A stretch of 64,000 nt of DNA from Endomychus coccineus (lineage: Eukaryota; Arthropoda; Insecta; Coleoptera; Endomychidae), in NCBI GenBank assembly GCA_958510875.1, contig OY294070.1, forward strand, positions 113,626,703 through 113,690,702, written 5' to 3'. Positions 1 to 12,590 of this stretch are shown here, piece by piece (position 1 is the stretch's first letter; each line of letters starts with the position of its first letter). The notes below the pieces were generated by a model that was not told the DNA's origin, made no database searches, and saw only the letters and a program-made list of their open reading frames with translations. The translations under genes were made by a program, and so were the position numbers.

Positions 1-213
1 TATGAAAGAATAACTACTTTGTTTTTATACCACTTTTATTAATAATAACGTGAAAACTTAACTACAGTTTCAACACCGAAGTGCCATTATCAAACAATTA
101 GAAAATTATGAAGAAATCAATGAAACAGTTCAAGTATAAATAGAGTAGAGTAAAGTAGGGTTGAGATTAAGGGATCAACGGAAATTTCAAAAACAGGTAG
201 ATCCTAGGAAAAT

Positions 214-405
214 ACAGTATTACATAGTAAACATAGCAACAATTTGTGAATTAGTGAGATTATAATTTAATATTCTAAGAATTATTTAATGAGCGGTTTG
301 AAAGACAGTACAGTATTACATAGTAATCAAGGTAACAATTTGTGAATTAGTGTGATTATAATTTAATATTCTAAGAATTATTTTAAGAGCGGTTTGAAAG
401 ACACA
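214..405. repeat. 96-bp tandem duplication, two copies
   Basis: Two adjacent copies of about 96 bp begin at 214 and 310. Both start ACAGTATTACATAGTAA and both end in the GCGGTTTGAAAGACA stretch, with a few substitutions. They lie just past the stop codon of the Penelope-like reading frame that is read leftwards, so they are probably part of that element's 3' untranslated region. Confidence 0.85.
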
Positions 406-1568
406 TTAAAAGATCACTTTGATATAGGTCTAACTGATCATTGAGGATATTTTTATTATAGTTTTTGATACCTTTATAAATCTCTATTGATTCTAATGTA
501 TTCAATTTAAAACCTCTGGTTTGGTTATGTAAAACGCTTAGGCTATCTAAATTAGGGAAATTATGACCAGTTTGTAAAAAATGATTAGCAAAGGTTGAGT
601 CAGTTTTGTTGAGTCTAAACGAACGAAAATGTTCTTCGTATCTTGATTTGAAATTACGACAAGTTCTACCTATATAAAAGAAATCACAGTCTGGACAAAT
701 CATCTTATAAACTCCAGGTTTTCTATATTCATTGATTTTGTCTTTGGCGTTGTATATAAGATGGCAAAGTTTATTTTGAGGTTTGAAACTGATTTTAAAA
801 TTATGGCGTGATAAAATGTTAGCAATATGTTCGCTTACTGTACCAAAATATGTCAAAGAGATGAATTTAGTGGTTACATCTATGTGTTTTATACGCGGAT
901 AAATTTTATAGAAAGTTAATTGTTGTTGTTTGCGATTTATTAGTTTAATTATTTGATCTACCGGAAAACCAGTATTGATGGCTATTTGTTTGATCGTGTT
1001 CAACTCAATAGTGAGGTGTTCCATTGACAATGGTATCGAAAATGCTCTATGGATCATTGAGTGATATGCTGCTAATTTATGGCTACGAGGGCTAAACGAT
1101 GAGTTCGGAATAGTGATGTCTGTACAAGTGGGTTTCCTGAAGATATTGAAGTTTATTTTATTATGGTTACGTATTAGTGTTAAATCCAAAAAGTTTATTG
1201 TTCTATCTTTTTCTGTTTCTAACGTGAATTCAATTTTTGGGTGAAGTTGGTTAATAAATGAAAGAAAGGAATTTAATTGTCTGGATGTGCCTTTGAAGAA
1301 GGCAAGTACATCATCTACGTATCTATACCAAAATTGAATATGTTTTTTTGCTAATGTGCAGTTCATAATTTTGTCCTCCAGATAGATCAGACCTAAACAT
1401 GTCTGCTAATAGTGGACTCAATGGGTTACCCATAGCGAGACCTGAATTCTGTACATAAAATTTATTATTAAATCGACAATAGTTTTGACTCAAGCATAGG
1501 TCAAACGCGAGTTCTATTTCATTTTGAATTAAAGAGTTAATATGTGATCTATCTACCATCTTTAACAA
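383..1568 (-). pseudogene. Penelope-like retroelement: reverse transcriptase plus GIY-YIG endonuclease, frameshifted
   Basis: The minus strand encodes the C-terminal half of a Penelope-like polyprotein. The upstream piece (1568-1323) carries the palm segment GLAMGNPLSPLLADMF. The downstream piece (1366-383, 327 residues) begins just before the catalytic FWYRYVDDVLAFF and ends in a GIY-YIG domain with GVYKMICPDCDFFYIG followed by R and EH residues. The two pieces overlap in different frames, so one frameshift lies near 1380-1400, between LADMF and the YVDD motif. In this family the RT and GIY-YIG endonuclease form one protein that copies RNA into chromosomal nicks. The C-terminal part is otherwise open for 327 codons, so the copy is fairly young. 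The N-terminal part is missing, because a mariner fragment abuts at about 1574. Confidence 0.9.
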
Positions 1569-1573
1569 AAAGC

Positions 1574-2037
1574 ATTAGAATTTTCAGTCTGATATGCCAT
1601 TCAGTTCTGTTTTGACACCCATCGAAAGCAAGCAACCTTGAAGATTTTTGTAAACATGGATCCACCACAATACACCAGAGTCCAAAGAACAGTAGTGGAC
1701 TTGTCCTGGCGAATCGAAGCCGGAAAAGGCCAAAGTGGGTTTATTGGCCAACAAAGTCATGTCGACAGTTTTTTGGGATGCACACGGTATCGTCCATATC
1801 AATTACCTTGAAAAGGGCAAAACGATCACCGGAGTATATTATACAGAGCTGTTGGTCGATTCGACGCCGATTTGAAGCGAAAGCGGTAGCATTTGGTAGA
1901 GAAAAAAGTGCTCTTCCACCAGGACAACGCCTATTTTGAAGAATTTCCGAAATCATATTATTTGGAAGGGATCGAAAAATTTGATTGTGTTGAGAAATAA
2001 AATGAGTTTTTAACAAATAAATCATTCCTTGTTTCAT
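1574..2037 (+). mobile_element. Mariner deletion derivative (non-autonomous)
   Basis: Collinear with the mariner at 28246-29371 but with two large internal deletions. The first joins the start-codon region (GTAAACATGGA) directly to the WIHH segment. The second joins GACAACGC of the HQDN motif region to CTATTTTGAAG near the C-terminus. At both junctions the two parental edges share six bases (CATGGA and CAACGC), which suggests microhomology-mediated loss. Both terminal inverted repeats are missing. The remaining reading frame is broken. Confidence 0.88.
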
Positions 2038-2040
2038 TCA

Positions 2041-5000
2041 CTAACTTAATTTGACCAGACTCACATTTCTCTGCCACAGATTACCTGAGAAGCAACACGT
2101 TTTATGGCTGTTTATGGCTATATTTCGGGTAATTTCACTCCAATGTCTCTTTTACTTTGGAAGATATTTGAAAAATAATGTATTTTTCAGCATATTTCAA
2201 CGCCCTCTCTGTATCTCCATCACGAAGCCTTTGCGGACATACGTCTATATTAACTTTTTTTCGATGTAGAGCCCTAAGTTAAATTTTGACAGCGTATTTC
2301 TGTTACACCCTATCTGGCTGTCGGACGTAAACACGGTAGGTGAGGGTCAATTTTGTAGGCACGGGATGCAACTGAGATGCAGGCATTAATTTTGTCCCAA
2401 GATCAAAGAGATCAAATCCTAGGTTAACTGACTAACTTCAAAAATCCTTCGTTTATCTCCTATACATGGGGAAATTCTAATACAGTCTACGTTTGCTGTG
2501 ATGCAGTATTATATCTGTTAGAATACCAAAAGCAATTACCCGATGTTATGATCTTCGTATAACGGGGACGGGACCGATCCCATCACGAATATCTTACGGC
2601 TAGACATTATTACGCACATTATCGGTGACCAAAGTGAACCCAAGAATGGCACTTTATGTAGTCACTCCTAAATAGCCAATCATGTTCTGATTTGATTAAG
2701 GAAAAATTGCTGTAAGGCTTACTGGTGGAACGGGTTTTTAATGTATTAGGTGGATATGTTCTTACGATTGAGTTCTTCAACGGATGTAAATAAGTTTGTA
2801 GCAAGACCAGTGCCAACATATTTATGGGAATTATTCGTAGTAATAATGTGGATATATTGAAATAACTCATACGCGTATATCTTGTCAGTTCACTGTTTGC
2901 ATAAATAAGTTAGGCGCATAAATCATAAGGGTAATAATTTATTATGCTCACCAGTGTGAGATACATAATACAGTGAGCGAAACTGTTTTTAAAGGAACGA
3001 GACTAAACAATAAATCAAATCATGAGATTCAACTGAAATCCAATATTCCAACTTAGAGTTGTAGATAATTGATAAGACTCACAAAATGGTTGAAGGTTAC
3101 CCGCTACTATGTCTAATAATTGCTTGAATAATCTTGATAACGGTTTCCACTCGGAATTATAGATGATTAAACAAGGAAAAATAATACGACTGACATCTAC
3201 GTTTCAATAGAAAATCGATTATTCATCTTGCGCGAAAACTCGAGAGGGGTCTCACGACAAGCGATGAGAGGATTCACTAGAAAACGGAAATCGACAGACG
3301 ACATCTTGGATATGAATTTCACCTGGGTGAGTTGTATTCAAATCGTTTTTCTTTTCTGATATTGATCGGCTTTATTGAAAGATTATTGTCGATAGTGAAC
3401 ATGTAATTTGATGTGTAATAGCGTCTAAATCTAGTTGTAGATGTGTATATTCTCTAATCAACGATATTTTTCAATAATAAAAGAATTGACTCATCCACGT
3501 GTTCAACACCAGATCACTTTTGCTTGCTGGAATCCAAATTAGATAATCATTTACTATATTCTTTCTCTTGTCTTTATTTAGAATCTAAGTTGTCAAGTTA
3601 GTAGTCAGAATGGTTTATGTCGTTCTCTAAGGCTTGTTTAACCTAGCAATTATCTGTATGGTTGTGTGGTATTTCGTATCTTCTTTCTTTGACTTTCCTC
3701 ATATGAACTTGTAATGGTTATGCCTTTTTAGAATGGTCTTGGTGAGATAACGGAATGATTATTGATCTTGGTGAACTTAAATAAAGCCGAAATTCTCATT
3801 TACTGCTTTATGAGATCACCGAGTAAATCATCTGATATTGATTGATCGGATTATTCATTCAGAATCTATGAGCACAATTTCAGTATACTGTACTCTGTAA
3901 ACTATTATCTAATTATTCTCTTGCAAATTTCTGAATTAACTAACTCATATTTTTTTAGAACTACGATTTATTTTATATAATTTGTAGTATAAATTGTCAT
4001 AACTTCAATGAGTAACTCAGTATCCAAATATTCTCTTCCAGATTTTAATATTGTATTTTACTAGTTCTCTTCAATTCTTTTAATACGTTTGAATATACAG
4101 TTTGGGAAGATGGCATAATCACTTGTGGAATAATATTGATTATTTATCCCTCGAACTTGTGCCAACGTATTCACCGTATTGTCTGTATTACAGGGTTTAA
4201 GCGATCGAGACGTCTTCATTTTTTTCCCGTGCCGTGTTGTAGAGGGAAATTCCTAGCAGAGCACTTCTTCCAAGCTGATCCAAGTTTAAAGGACGGTAAC
4301 ATTGTTCTTAGTTGAAATAACCAATTTTCATAATTAATTGTTTTTGTTCTCTAACTAAATTTGTTTTCACCTACAATTAAATTTCTTGAATTCGAACCTT
4401 CAGTTCAAAAATTGTATTCTTTCCTAAAATGAATAATGTCAATTTGAGTAATCAAATTATTAGGGTTGCTAGTTTCTTTCACTTTCAATTTTTGAGTATT
4501 GAACTTTGTTAATTTTAAAAATATGTCTGATATTGATCAAACTAATTTTGTTCAAATTACAATTCTTGAGAGGATTAAAATCAAATTCTGAAGTTGAAAC
4601 TTGTCTATATTTCTCTGATATAATTTTTAACATCTATCCACCTTGTCGTGTGGGAAATTCTTGATTGAGAATTCTATCTCAACTTTTTTTTGCTAAAGCA
4701 GTTGGCGCTCAGGGTAATCCGATCAATCAAGAATCTAAGGACAAGCATCACCAAGAGCCCTGAGTGTATAATATCCTAGTGAGCTAGTAAGGATCACAAA
4801 CACAAAAAGTCACTTCAACCTTACAATGGCCGCTCACTACAAAACCTTACAATCATGGATATAATGTTGTCACTGATTAAATAATCTTCAAAGCTTTTTC
4901 ATCATTACTCCTGATAGTGAGCTATATACAAAACCGTATGCTTAATGTTGCTATTATTATTATTTATTAAGAATAGAGTTGAAGATGAAATACTGTATGA

Positions 5001-5984
5001 CTCAATTATACATTTATAGCAGCTAGAATAAGTCCTATTACGCTTGAATTGAAAACCAATATAAAATAGTATTAATATGGTAATGTAATTTTAATTATAG
5101 CTAAATCTGACTAAATTCATAAGTAAATGAATGCTGAGGAATTAGATAACACATAAATATAAACATATTTTAGATGTCACATATTGTTATTTCAAGGTAG
5201 CTGAATATGCACATTCCACCTGTCGACATAATGTGCTATTGTATCGTAATCGATGTTTTCCCAGTGGTTGGAAAGAAAGCACATATACAGACAGATTATC
5301 AATTCATATTCAAATTGTTATTAGAATCATCCTTGATGGATTCCAAATTAATCATTAAAGCCATAAGCACCTAGGTCAGTAGTGTGATTCTCATATTATC
5401 ACATTCCTAATTTTTTAGTGTTAGTTAATGTATAACAGTGTTACTAAAGATTCTAACTTCTGGTTCCCAAGATTTCGGTGCCATGAGTTATTGCTTCCAC
5501 GGGCGAAATACTATTTTCACTCTTCGCTTTGTTTTATTGAATGTCTGACTGACTATTTTTTTGTTTAATATTATATAAACCACCGTTGTTCAAAAATTTC
5601 CAGATTTTACAATTCAATTTCACATTATTTCTTTTTTACACATACTTGAGGCCCGACTGATCAACCACCTACTTTTCACAGCAAGGGCTCAACTGACCAC
5701 ATTATGTTAATGTGTGCCACCGTTAAAATGAAATATCAAAAAACTAGGGTTCTTATTTTCAGAGACGTTTTCAGTTCCGAGCTCTTGGACTAATAGGGAT
5801 TCAGCATTATTTTAAATAAAATTACATCACAACTATAATATTAATAATATTGCAATTATTTCTCAAAGCTTCTTGCAGATTTGGACTTTCTTGAAATCTC
5901 TGAAAATCTAAATACTAATAGTTTATATAGTTATAGAACGATTGCTTTGGAGATCGTTCCGGAAGATCAATGACATGAATGCAA
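2041..5984. other. Long AT-rich stretch without a recognisable gene
   Basis: No convincing coding region, RNA gene or complete element was found here. At about 2301-2312 the sequence reads, on the minus strand, TAGGGTGTAACA, which resembles the ends of some Tc1-like insect elements. One weak exon candidate (3264-3326) is listed separately. Long T-rich runs near 3900-4700 resemble LTR or intergenic DNA but have no partner repeat in the window. Confidence 0.6.
3264..3326 (+). other. Weak candidate for a short coding exon
   Basis: An open frame runs upstream and through ATG 3264 (reading MRGFTRKRKSTDDILDMNF) to TGG 3326, where a consensus splice donor GTGAGT follows. The peptide matches nothing I recognise, and an open frame of this length can occur by chance. 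It is recorded only because the donor is strong and the frame open. Confidence 0.15.
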
Positions 5985-6720
5985 ATTTTAGTTTTTGCGT
6001 TTTTATTTTTTTTCGCGTTTCCTGAGTTATTTAAAATTTTGCAGTTGTGGCGTTGTCCTTCCGGAGATACGATTATGTAGATTGCTCGAGTATTGATGCT
6101 TAGATATAGAATTCAAACCATAAGAAACAATCACGAGTAGACTCCGGCTCCGCTAGATTGGCTATACTTGAAACCGTCTGTGAACCACACAAGAACCAAT
6201 GATGGAAGTGGTCCTTGTTTTCAGTGTCTCTCCTCTGGGTTATGAGGAAGTCTGGCATGTGGAAGGTGACAGCAGGGGATATCCAATCCTGCTTCAGTAG
6301 GAGAACCTGGCAGCTTCCAGCAGCCCATTCCTAGATTTTGCAGCATCGCGACCACACACATCGACCCACTGGCCCAGACCAACAATCCGTTACACACAAC
6401 GGCTGCATAGGTTATGGTTGAGCAGATAATGGCCGTATAGATCAAGTGCAGAACACGCGGTTGTAGACCCCATGTGCCTGCGAAGGCTTTCGTTCATGCA
6501 AAAAAGAATGCAACGGACTTCTTCATCTGGGTTTCCAGATGCATTTTGCAGCTCCGTTCAACATCGAGGATAACTACGATGTACTTCAATGGTCCTTTCA
6601 GGTACAAGGTCTTCCCTAACAAAAGAATCTCTGGTAGCAGTTCTAGTTTTATCGTTTCCTCGTGACAAGAACCACTTCGGTCTTATCGTGATTCACCCTG
6701 ACACCAATGATCTACTATAC
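5985..6720 (-). pseudogene. LOA/R1/I-type LINE fragment: RT thumb region
   Basis: On the minus strand the translation carries, in scattered frames, RT landmarks: a VVLVTRKR-like strand, a segment like KYIVVILD, and IYTAIICSTITYAAVV, all usual in the RT-connection region of RNase H-bearing LINEs. Stops and frame changes separate them. A second copy of the same sequence lies on the plus strand at 26456-26885, sharing both the coding part and the flanking TCTCCGG / CACAACTGCAAAATTTT tail, so both derive from one family. Nothing here is translatable as a whole. Confidence 0.72.
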
Positions 6721-7509
6721 CAAGTGCAGTATTCTGAAGTTAATACTAATATACTATACTATCGAATAAGTTTTCCATATTTGCAAATATATCGTAACTT
6801 TGGTATGAGTCGACTGTAAATGAGAAGAAATTTCGAAATTCAAGTATTGGCATATTTGATGTTTTGACTTATTTTTCTTTCACATCAAAACTGCGTAATC
6901 TTGTTTTGATGTGAAAGGCATTTCCTAGTTCCATATAATTCACTACTTTTCTGCATTGCCTAGTCAGAATTTCTTGAGCTTTGATAGAACAGTTGTTATG
7001 ACAAAATTCGCTTACGGTACGGTATGAAGCTTCGGATTAAAGGTCGTTTGAGAGCACAAAGCGTAAGAAAGGAATAATACACCGTACATGAATTCCTCAT
7101 AAAATAGAAAATAAGAGATCACCGACACAATCATCGGTGAAGTCACGAGGATAGCTTACACCGCACTAAATTGGCAATATACTTCCAAATACGTCGATAA
7201 CTGTGCTTTAGTAGTACCTAATCAATTAAATTATGCTACGACCGCAGTCTTCTCCTGGGACTGGTTGCTGTAGAACCGTTATTCCAGCATCATCTTCATC
7301 TACAAAGTGCTTCACGTCCGATCCTGAAGTTCTTCAAAGGATATTCAATTTGACACCAGTTCTTTTCAAAAAGTAATATATAACGTTTTAAATTGCCTGG
7401 TAACGAAGCGATCTAGAGACATGCCTGTCGTAGCAATGTTATTATTAAATTTTAAACTATAGCTCGATTTGTTAGGGAATTCGTTGATTTGTTCCTGTGT
7501 TATTATTAA
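6721..7509. other. No gene seen; contains a short perfect hairpin
   Basis: AT-rich DNA with no recognised coding capacity. The only structured feature is the inverted repeat at 6877-6917. Confidence 0.6.
6877..6917. repeat. Perfect 15-bp inverted repeat with 11-base loop
   Basis: CTTTCACATCAAAAC at 6877-6891 is matched exactly by its reverse complement at 6903-6917. The pair could be the relic of a small palindromic element; no terminator function is implied. Confidence 0.85.
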
Positions 7510-8860
7510 AGGGAGGCATTTATGAAATTTTCATATTTGGCATATTTTTCATATTATATGAAATTTTACCGAATTTTTCATATTTTGAACTATTTTTTAA
7601 TTTTTAGCGTATCTGTAACAATTTTACAAACAATTCCTGTCAAAACTTCAAGTGAGCAAGAATTCAGGCAGGATTTATGTAGAGCATTGGTGACGTCAAA
7701 TATACCCTTATCAAAACTGTCAAACGATAATTTTCAATCTTTTCTTTAAAAGTATTGTAAATTTAATATACCAAGCGAAAGAACTCTAAGAAGAACCGAA
7801 ATTGACAATTTATATTCCTCGTTACTTAATAGCATCAGATTAGAGATAGTGAATAATTATTTTTTTAAAAATGTAGATGAAACGACAGATGCCTTAGGAC
7901 GTTATATTGCCCATTTAATGATTGGGGCTCTTAAGAATGAAAATTTTACAAAACCATACTTAATTGCTTGCAAAGAACTTCCTCAAACAAATGTCTTAAC
8001 TGTTACTAGATTTATACAAGACACTTTAACAAACTTTTTTCTTCCTGAGACTGTTCCTAACGAAAAGTTTATACTTCTCCTATCAGATGCAGCACCTTAT
8101 ATGATCAAGACAGGCCTAGGCTTAAAAAAAAATTATTCACAATTAATTCATACTACTTGTTTGGCCCTTGCAATAAATAGAGTGGTAGAAGAAGTTAGAA
8201 AAAACTTTCCCCTTGGAAATGATTTGATATCTTGCGTAAAAAAAATATTTTTGAAAGCTCCACTTAAAATTCAATTTTATAGAGAGCATTTACCTAATCT
8301 TCCTCTTCCACCTCAACCCGTTTTAACACGTTGGGGAATGTGGTTAGAGGCTGCTTCTTTTTATATCGAAAACGCAAATAAAACTGTTATACAAGAATTT
8401 GAACATAATTCTTCTCAGCCTCTCTTACAAGCCAAAAAATTGCTGACCAATCACATTTTATGTCAACAAGTTTCATTTATAAAAACTAATTATAATTTCA
8501 TTCCAAACACTATTATCCAATTAGAGTCATCCAAATTATCTTTGATAGAGGCGGTAAATTTAATAAAAGAATTTGAGCAAAAATGGAAAAATGTTCCGGG
8601 ACATATTTGAAACCAAATACATAAAAAATTCAAAGCAGTAATTGATAAGAACCATGGCTACAAATTCCTTTTACAAGCAGCCAATGCTTTAATTGGAGAT
8701 TTTGATGAAACATTTACATTGGAACCAGAAATTTTGTCACATTAAAAAAACGCCCCTATTACGTCTGTTGACGTAGAGAGAAGCTTTTCTGCATTTAAAC
8801 ATATGTATACTGATAGGAGGCGAAACTTTTTGTTTGAGAATTTCTAGAAATACTTAATTG
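7510..8860 (+). pseudogene. hAT-family transposase pseudogene
   Basis: The plus strand encodes a degraded hAT transposase. The main open part (7849-8610, 253 codons) reads VDETTDALGR, then LLLSDAAPYM, then HTTCLALAINRV, in the order and spacing of the hAT catalytic domain. The hAT dimerisation block follows in another frame near 8765-8840 with SVDVERSFSAFKHMYTDRRR. Defects: a TAA inside the N-terminal part at 7747, a frame change and stop after 8610, a stop just before the dimerisation block, and leucine where the usual AHALNR has histidine. No terminal inverted repeats or 8-bp target duplication could be identified, so element borders are unknown. Confidence 0.82.
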
Positions 8861-9780
8861 TTTATTGTTTTAATAATTAAATTAATCATGTAAAAATTGT
8901 TTTGGTAGATATATTTTTAAATAACAAAAGATTGAACTATGTTTTGTTTTATTTCAAACTACCTTAATGGGGTAGTTGCAATTGATTGTGAAAATTAAAA
9001 TTTAATTTTTAAATAATTTCATATTTAAATTTTTTTTTTCATATTTCAACTAAATTTCTTTCATATATATGATCATATTTCCTACTTTTTTTCCTTCATT
9101 TTTGCCTCACTTTAGTTATTATACTCTTTACAGACGATATATTACATTTACTAATGTTATTTATAAAATCATTAATGAACGTCCTAGAGAAAAATTCTTC
9201 CACCATAGTCTGTCTGGATGTTCGTCACGATATCTCAAAAATGAATGGTACTATCATATTCAAATTTCCGCAAGAAATTATTGCTGTTCGGTTAGGAACC
9301 TGTTTTCAGGGAAATCGTGTAATAAACACACCCTTTTCTGAACGGTTGAAAAAAAATAACTTACAAAATATACATTGAATAGATTCAAAACTTTTACAGT
9401 ATATTTAAGTTAATTTAGAACTGCTTTCACCCAAATTTCAACAAAATCGTACAACAACAACAAAAACATTTATTGAAGTAAACTTGAATTTACAATGTAC
9501 TTTAACTGTTTATAACAAACGGCGTTGAACCAAAGGTATGGTCTAGGGACTAGGATACTGGGCTGCCACTCAGAAAACACAAAATTTGTTTATTAATGGC
9601 ATTTTCTTAAAAAAAAACATTATTAATTTCAATGTCATTTAGTTGTGTAAAGATAATGAAATACGCTAAATTTCACTATTTTGAGGTTGATCTGGTTTTC
9701 ATTTCATATGTAAGTGCAATATTAGAAATGAAGCAAGATTGCATGATCCCTGCTATGTGTCTCACTTCTCCCAAAATCCT
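8861..9780. other. No gene seen
   Basis: AT-rich DNA with long T and TTTCATATTT runs after the hAT remnant. The short reading frames at 9069-9378 overlap each other in different frames and match nothing recognised. Confidence 0.55.
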
Positions 9781-10775
9781 CACCCCGGATAGATGAGATT
9801 AGAACAACGATACCCTCACCCTACTGCCACCAGCCGGACTCGTATGGTTCACAAATGGGTCCAAGGTAGGTCAAGCTTCTGGGGCGGGAGTGTACTTAAA
9901 AAGGCCAAGGATCACTATCTCAGTGACTCTAGACGCCTACTGCAAAGTTTTTCAGGCTGAGGTCTAGGCAATACTGACTTGTGCGATGGGATACCTGCGA
10001 AGAAACTATGTAAATAGGCGCAAATATATTTGCGCAGACAGCCGGTCGACACTGGGAGCTCTCAAATTACCCAGAGTCACATCAAGGCTTCTCAAAGAAT
10101 GCAGGGATACAATGTTTGAACTAGCTAGGAGAAATAAAGTTCAACTCATCTGGGTGACACAGCGGAGTTGTAGGGAACGATATGGCCGACTCTCTGGCCA
10201 GGCGGGGGTCGTCTAGCGCCCAAATCGGGCCGGAGCCAATGGTGGCCTTATCAAACTGCGTAGGGAGCCCCGCCCTTCTGGGCCAACTGAATAAAGAGTG
10301 GTCTAAACTATGGCGGGAATCACCACGCATGAGGCAGGCCAAGCTCTTCATCAAAGAGCCTGTGCCTAGGCTCTCAAAGAAACTCCTTTCTCTGAACAGA
10401 AGAGACATCAGAGAGGTGACTGGAATCCTAATCGGTCACTGTCGTCCTAATCGGTCACTGTCGTCTCAACAAACACTATGGGCATCACAAATGACCCAAT
10501 ATGTGGGAAATGCAGAGAGGTGGAAGAAACTGCCTCTCACATCCTGTTGGAAGGTCCAGCATTACCATCCCTCAAGCACCGACACTTCGTACAATTAAAA
10601 CTTCTCCCAGAAGAATTTATGGAAGCCAGCACTAGCAATATTGTGGGTTTCTGGCGGGTCACAAACCTGCTAGAATAAGAATAGGTTTCTGACCACGGGG
10701 TGCACAACCAGCTGGTCTAAGTGCATTAGGGGGCAACGCTCCCTCTCCTCAGTTGATGATGATGATGATGATGAA
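9781..10775 (+). pseudogene. RNase H domain and 3' end of a LOA/R1/I-type LINE
   Basis: The plus strand carries the RNase H and C-terminal tail of a LINE polyprotein in pieces. LVWFTNGSKVGQ is the first acidic strand, FQAEV the second, and CADSRSTLGAL the third. A tail with RESPRMRQAKLFIKEP follows. A 19-bp tandem duplication (CCTAATCGGTCACTGTCGT at 10426 and 10445) shifts the frame within GHCR. The C-terminal zinc-knuckle-like segment survives in a third frame at 10478-10678. The 3' end is a run of GAT triplets near 10754-10773, the simple-repeat tail usual for this LINE group. The better preserved relative is on the minus strand at 50457-51545. Confidence 0.85.
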
Positions 10776-10989
10776 GTGCAATAGTATTTTTCATTGTTTT
10801 TCTATAGACAAAGATGTAATTTTTTCCTCTTGCTTCAGGTGTGAGAAAGATCGGAGCATTTCCTAGTAATTTTTCGGAACTATATAACTAGAGATGTTTA
10901 GATATTTCATTTTTCAACCTATCCTCTAAGCATAAATTGTTTTCTATATAGATATTTGTACCTTTTAATTTCTTTGCTTTATTCAAGAT

Positions 10990-11790
10990 ACTTACAGTCT
11001 TCCAAGGCGAGGTGCTTGCCATCTACAGATTTGCGGAGAAGATACTCGGCTATGGTAAGATAGATAAGACTATCTCGATCTATTCGGACATTCAAGCGGC
11101 CCCAACTCAATGGAAAAACCGACTTTGTCCTCGAGACTGGTGATGGATACCAAGGAGATCCGCAACAGGCTAGCCGGTGGAGACAGGCTCAACCTGACCT
11201 ATATTTCGGGTCACTCAGGCTGGAATGGGCATGAGAAAGCGAACAAACTGGCCAGAGACGGGCCCAGATTGGACAGTCCTGTATCCCCTACAACGGGGAT
11301 ATACAGAACCACTGAGAGATCTACATGCCTCAGTATGGATGAACATTGACGACTGCCGAACTGCCAAAGCGTTGTTTGGCAATGAGGTACACCTAAGGGC
11401 AAGCGAGATAAGTTCACTGAGTAGGCAACGCATCAGGATAATATCCGAAATCTTTACAGGTCATGGAAATCTGATGAAATTCAAACATTAAGTAGGAAAA
11501 AACAACACTGTATGAGATGCAAGGGAAACAAAGTGGAGTCGTCAATCCACTTTCTTTGTCAATGTTCTGCGCTCAGTCGAACCAGATTTACCTGGCTGAG
11601 TTAGGGGATCATCACGATCGATGACATAAATGATCTAAGTCTTAAACAGATCTTAGGATTCTGCCGAACAGCGGGATATCCAAATACCCCCTGAAAAACG
11701 TACCAGGGGATAGTGCACAAGGGTCTTTGGCAAAGTGTGATGAACTTTCTATCAGGCCCGCTACCATGTCAACCAATACCAAAAAGTTCT
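10990..11790 (+). pseudogene. RNase H end of a second LOA/R1-type LINE family
   Basis: Reading in several frames, the plus strand gives an RNase H domain: EVLAIYRFAEKIL, then ISIYSDIQAA, then LNLTYISGHSGWNGHEKANKLARDG, whose SGHSG/EKAN block is the typical fourth motif. The segment RQRIRIISEIFTGHG and a CRTAGYP-like terminus follow, with the stop near 11690. Frameshifts fall at about 11140, 11225 and 11495. The 3' untranslated stretch (CAGGGGATAGTGCACAAG) is shared with 44781-45712, so the two fragments belong to one family. Confidence 0.82.
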
Positions 11791-12157
11791 ATTATTAACT
11801 TTGCTACCCATTTTGTACAAATCATTATCGTCATTTTAATTCAAGTTATTTTCCAGTATTGGGTTCAGTTTTCGTAACAAAGAACTCAAAATTGTAATGG
11901 TCTCTTCAATTCCTATTCCAAAGATATAATACTGTTTTTCCCGCCTTTTCTTTCTAGGCTCAATATAGGTTCTTTCTTGGTTTGTATTATTTTTTCTACA
12001 GTGTTTATTCCACCTATTCGGACTGATAAGCAATTTCATCAATATAGTATAATTTCAATTATTACAGATATCTCCGGAAAATAATTATAAGGTTTTCATC
12101 AGTCTACTCATATTAATCAGTATTTCTATGACAATCAGTGATAGAGTGAATTGGACG
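11791..12157. other. No gene seen
   Basis: A short AT-rich spacer between a LINE 3' end and a MITE. A 68-codon minus-strand frame here has no recognised relative. Confidence 0.5.
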
Positions 12158-12513
12158 GTCAAAGTATAAAGGTCTGTTAGAGCCTCTCTTCTACTCTTTT
12201 TAAAATTCGAGTGCAAGCTGATTGGTCGTTCATTTTGCGGGAATGTCGCGCTCTTGATTTTGAACTTTATACATTTTTATATGTACATTGATAAATAATA
12301 TGTTAGGTAAGTATTTTATGTAGGGTAAGTATATTGTGATAAAATGTTATTGTTATTATTTAATTCTTTTGTTTTGCGACGCCGACATAATATGATGTTG
12401 TTACGTGCCGGCGACTAACCGATGAGAGCAAGGCTGTGATTGAAGGAGACGGGTGACGTCACCCGGCGCGAGAAAAGATGATAGAGAGGCTCCAACAGAC
12501 CTTTATACTTTCA
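12158..12513. mobile_element. MITE, long form (same family as 48872-49083)
   Basis: The ends are imperfect inverted repeats of about 32 bp: GTCAAAGTATAAAGGTCTGT on the left, matched in reverse complement near 12482-12513. Inside are ATTCGAGTGCAAGCTGATTG and ATAATATGATGTTGTTACGT, both also found in the shorter MITE at 48872-49083. There is no coding capacity. The size (about 356 bp) and structure are those of a non-autonomous DNA transposon. Confidence 0.85.
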
Positions 12514-12562
12514 CTATGGAATTGAAGTATCCGCTTATCTCTCAATATAATACTCCATTTAC

Positions 12563-12590
12563 TCTCTCTCTCTCTCTTTCTCTATTTCTC
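12563..12590. repeat. (TC)n microsatellite
   Basis: A run of CT dinucleotides with two interruptions. About 40-50 bp downstream, the bases around AATTTGATTTTATCAATTGG resemble sequence beside the second (TC)n tract near 18008-18044. Both may therefore be copies of one dispersed repeat. Confidence 0.8.

Noticed and set aside
4700..4730. LTR primer-binding site (TTGGCGCTCAGG)
   Set aside because: No flanking LTR pair, no gag or pol frame and no polypurine tract were found; the word alone is not enough.
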